Origin: Candidatus Thiosymbion ectosymbiont of Robbea hypermnestra | GTDB taxonomy: Bacteria > Pseudomonadota > Gammaproteobacteria > Chromatiales > Chromatiaceae | Length of the DNA: 7,167 nucleotides | Assembly (NCBI GenBank): GCA_020443945.1 | Contig: JAIZWN010000286.1 | Coordinates: forward strand, 1 to 7,167 | Direction of reading: 5' to 3' | Shown here: positions 5,309 to 7,167 of the stretch, piece by piece | How positions within the stretch are numbered: the stretch's first letter is position 1 | Layout of the letters: each line of letters begins with the position of its first letter | Program-made: the position numbers and the translations under genes | The notes under the pieces: model-generated | The model's input: only the letters and a program-made list of their open reading frames with translations | The model's database searches: none | What the model was told of the DNA's origin: nothing

Positions 5309-7042
5309 ATGAGAATATACAGTCTTTATGGCGCGGTAATTGCGCTGCTTCTGATTTCCGGCGGCTGCTCGCGGGAGGATGAGACCGGCGAGCAAAAGCC
5401 CGCGCCGGCGCCCTATACCTACGCGGATTCCGTCGAGCGGGTTTCGGGTCTGACGCGGCCTTTGCTGCGGGTGGAGCCTGCCGCCGAGCTCGGGATCGAT
5501 TTCGTCCATGAAACCGGGGCGGCCGGGGATAAGTTGATGCCCGAGACCATGGGCCCTGGCTGCGCCCTGTTCGACTATGACGGGGATGGCCAGCTCGATG
5601 CGCTGTTCACGGACGGGCGGCCCTGGAACGACCAGTCGCCACGCCCGCTCGCGCGGCTCTACCGCAACGAGGGGGAACGCTTCCGGGAGGTCACCTCGGA
5701 GGCGGGTCTGGACGCGATCTCGGGGTACGGCATGGGGGTCGCCGTCGCCGATTACGACGCCGATGGTGATGCGGATCTGGTGGTGACGACGGTTACCGGC
5801 GCCCGGTTGCTGCGTAACGATGCCGGCGTCCTGGTCGATGTGACGGCCGCCGCCGGGCTGGAATACGGCGCGCCGGAATGGGCCACGTCCGCCGCCTGGC
5901 TCGACGTGGACCAGGACGGGTGGCTCGACCTCTTCGTCGCCCACTATGTGCGCTGGAGCCCGGAGACGGACATCTTTACGACCCTGGACGGCACCAACAA
6001 GTCCTACGCGACGCCGCAGGTCTACGAGGGACTCGACAACCGCCTGTTCCGTAACCTGGGGACTGGCCGGTTTGCCGATGTGAGCGCGGAGGCGGGATTG
6101 GTCTCGGGAGAAAACAAGGCCCTGGGCGTGGTGGTGCTCGATGTCAATGACGATCGATTCCCGGACCTGTTCGTTTCCAATGACACGGTCGCCAACAAGC
6201 TCTACGTCAACGACGGCGCCGGGGGATTCACCGACACGGCCTTGCTGGTCGGGGTCGGGTACGACGAGCTGGGCATGGCGCGGGCGGGCATGGGCGTGGA
6301 CGTGGGGGAGTCCATCGCCGGGGCGTCGATGATCGGAATCGGCAACTTCAGTAACGAAGCCGTATCCCTCTACGAGCAGTTAGCCGAGGGGCAGGTCTTC
6401 ATCGACGCCGCGCAGAAGCGGGGGATCGCGACCAAGACGCTGCCGCGACTGACATTCGGAACCCGTTTCGCCGATCTGAATCACGACGGACGCGACGACC
6501 TGATCCTGGCCAATGGACACATCGAGCCGGAGATCCAGAAAGTCCAGAGCGCGGTCACCTACCGCCAGCCGATCGATGTGTTCTTGGCCCGCGCGGACGG
6601 GCGGTTCGACAGCCTTGCCGACCTGACCGGGGCGCCGGTGAGTGAGGCGGTGGTCGGGCGCTGTCTGGCGCTCGGTGACATGGACAGGGATGGCGATCTG
6701 GATGGGCTGGTGTCGGTCAACGGTGGATCACCCCTGATCCTCCGTAACCAAACCGGCGGCGCGCGCGCGGTCCGGATCGACCTCGGGGATCCCGAGAGCG
6801 GCAACCGCGAGGCCCTCGGGGCAGAAGTCGTGCTCAGCGGCAAGGGTTGGTCTCGCGGCGAGACCGTGCGGGCGCGTGGGTCCTATCTGGGACACAGCCC
6901 CTATCGCTTACATTTCGGCGTACCCCGCGACGCCGGGGATGAGGTTTCAGTCCAGGTACGTTGGCCGGACGGCGCCTTCGAGGAGAGAGGCATGGTGCGG
7001 GTCGGGGGTCACTACCGCATCCGGCGACACGCAGTGTTCTGA
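5309..7042 (+). CDS. CRTAC1-like FG-GAP/VCBS propeller lipoprotein with ASPIC/UnbV domain
   Basis: This 577-residue protein starts with a lipoprotein-type signal ending in LLISGGC, with C20 as the likely lipidated residue; the -3 Ser is not the usual Leu, so lipidation is probable but not certain. The start ATG 5309 is set by this signal; AGG at 5301-5303 is a weak ribosome site. Calcium-loop motifs of the DxDxDG type begin at D89, D148, D199, D278 (DVNDDRFPD, no Gly), D389 and D457. A further repeat around 327-350 (MGVDVGE...GIGNFSNE) keeps the strand pattern but has lost its Asp ligands, giving seven repeats, as expected for a seven-blade propeller. Residues 488-572 match the ASPIC/UnbV domain (GSYLGHSPYRLHFGV, VRWPDG). 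Such proteins are exported and thought to bind proteins or glycans; no enzymatic activity is established. The position directly after the multiheme cytochrome suggests a periplasmic or outer-membrane partner for it. Confidence 0.9.
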   Translation: MRIYSLYGAVIALLLISGGCSREDETGEQKPAPAPYTYADSVERVSGLTRPLLRVEPAAELGIDFVHETGAAGDKLMPETMGPGCALFDYDGDGQLDALFTDGRPWNDQSPRPLARLYRNEGERFREVTSEAGLDAISGYGMGVAVADYDADGDADLVVTTVTGARLLRNDAGVLVDVTAAAGLEYGAPEWATSAAWLDVDQDGWLDLFVAHYVRWSPETDIFTTLDGTNKSYATPQVYEGLDNRLFRNLGTGRFADVSAEAGLVSGENKALGVVVLDVNDDRFPDLFVSNDTVANKLYVNDGAGGFTDTALLVGVGYDELGMARAGMGVDVGESIAGASMIGIGNFSNEAVSLYEQLAEGQVFIDAAQKRGIATKTLPRLTFGTRFADLNHDGRDDLILANGHIEPEIQKVQSAVTYRQPIDVFLARADGRFDSLADLTGAPVSEAVVGRCLALGDMDRDGDLDGLVSVNGGSPLILRNQTGGARAVRIDLGDPESGNREALGAEVVLSGKGWSRGETVRARGSYLGHSPYRLHFGVPRDAGDEVSVQVRWPDGAFEERGMVRVGGHYRIRRHAVF

Positions 7043-7089
7043 CTTTGTGGTTTCCGGGATTCAGCGTATATACCCAGGGACAACAAAGT
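7042..7089 (+). repeat. Hairpin H2 with conserved loop, after the CRTAC1-like gene
   Basis: The arms 7042-7058 and 7073-7089 pair with two mismatches (7049/7082, 7055/7076) and two G-T pairs, around the loop ATTCAGCGTATATA. The loop differs from H1 at one base. The first base overlaps the final A of the TGA stop. As in H1, no T-run follows. It may close the transcript or protect its 3' end. From 7090 to 7147 nothing further is recognised. Confidence 0.75.
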
Positions 7090-7147
7090 TACGGCGCCAC
7101 CGCTGACAGGTCGAGCCATTCTGCGTGGTTCGTGCGGTCTTCCAATC

Positions 7148-7167
7148 GTACAGGATTAACAGGATTT
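7148..7167 (-). repeat. Right inverted copy of the AATCCTGTT repeat, cut by the window edge
   Basis: These 20 bases are the exact reverse complement of 2221-2240. The array probably continues past the window, so its unit number is unknown. It forms the right bracket of the cytochrome/CRTAC1 unit. Confidence 0.85.

Overview
The window looks like an accessory stretch of a GC-rich gammaproteobacterial chromosome, possibly Chromatiales (purple sulfur bacteria and relatives). That guess rests on high-GC coding sequence, a Uma2-type nuclease with an Arg/Glu/Lys/Gly-rich tail, many REP-like GTAG hairpins, and degenerate ATCCGTG / AATCCTGTT repeats. No rRNA, tRNA or housekeeping marker fixes the taxon. 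All genes read on the + strand.

Layout. Positions 3-620 hold the 3' part of a Uma2/DUF820 nuclease-like gene that runs off the left edge. Positions 621-1053 are a repeat field: two pairs of inverted-repeat arms, a short tandem repeat, and two REP-like elements head to head. Positions 1054-1656 encode a NAD(P)H-quinone oxidoreductase-type flavoprotein with visibly lower GC than its neighbours. Positions 1657-2394 are a second repeat field with four GTAG hairpins, one REP that looks split by 77 bp, a large inverted copy of the repeat at 639-705, a 4 x 9 bp tandem array, and a 30-bp direct repeat flanking a REP element.

Positions 2395-7042 hold the main biological unit, a two-gene pair. The first gene encodes a 945-residue membrane protein with five predicted helices, four of which carry a histidine pattern like a di-heme b cytochrome. 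A Pro-rich linker, a periplasmic pentaheme (5 x CxxCH) cytochrome domain, a beta-rich domain and a TPR tail follow. The second gene encodes a 577-residue probable lipoprotein with a seven-blade FG-GAP/VCBS propeller and a C-terminal ASPIC/UnbV (CRTAC1-like) domain. Each gene is followed immediately by a hairpin with a nearly identical 14-nt loop. The pair is bracketed by a perfect 20-bp inverted repeat (2221-2240 and 7148-7167), so it may have arrived or moved as a block.

How they may work together (inference): the cytochrome could pass electrons between the quinone pool and a periplasmic or extracellular partner, with its TPR region and the CRTAC1-like lipoprotein acting as a docking or assembly surface. 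The flavoprotein also belongs to a quinone-linked family, but its repeats and base composition separate it from the pair, so no functional link is claimed.
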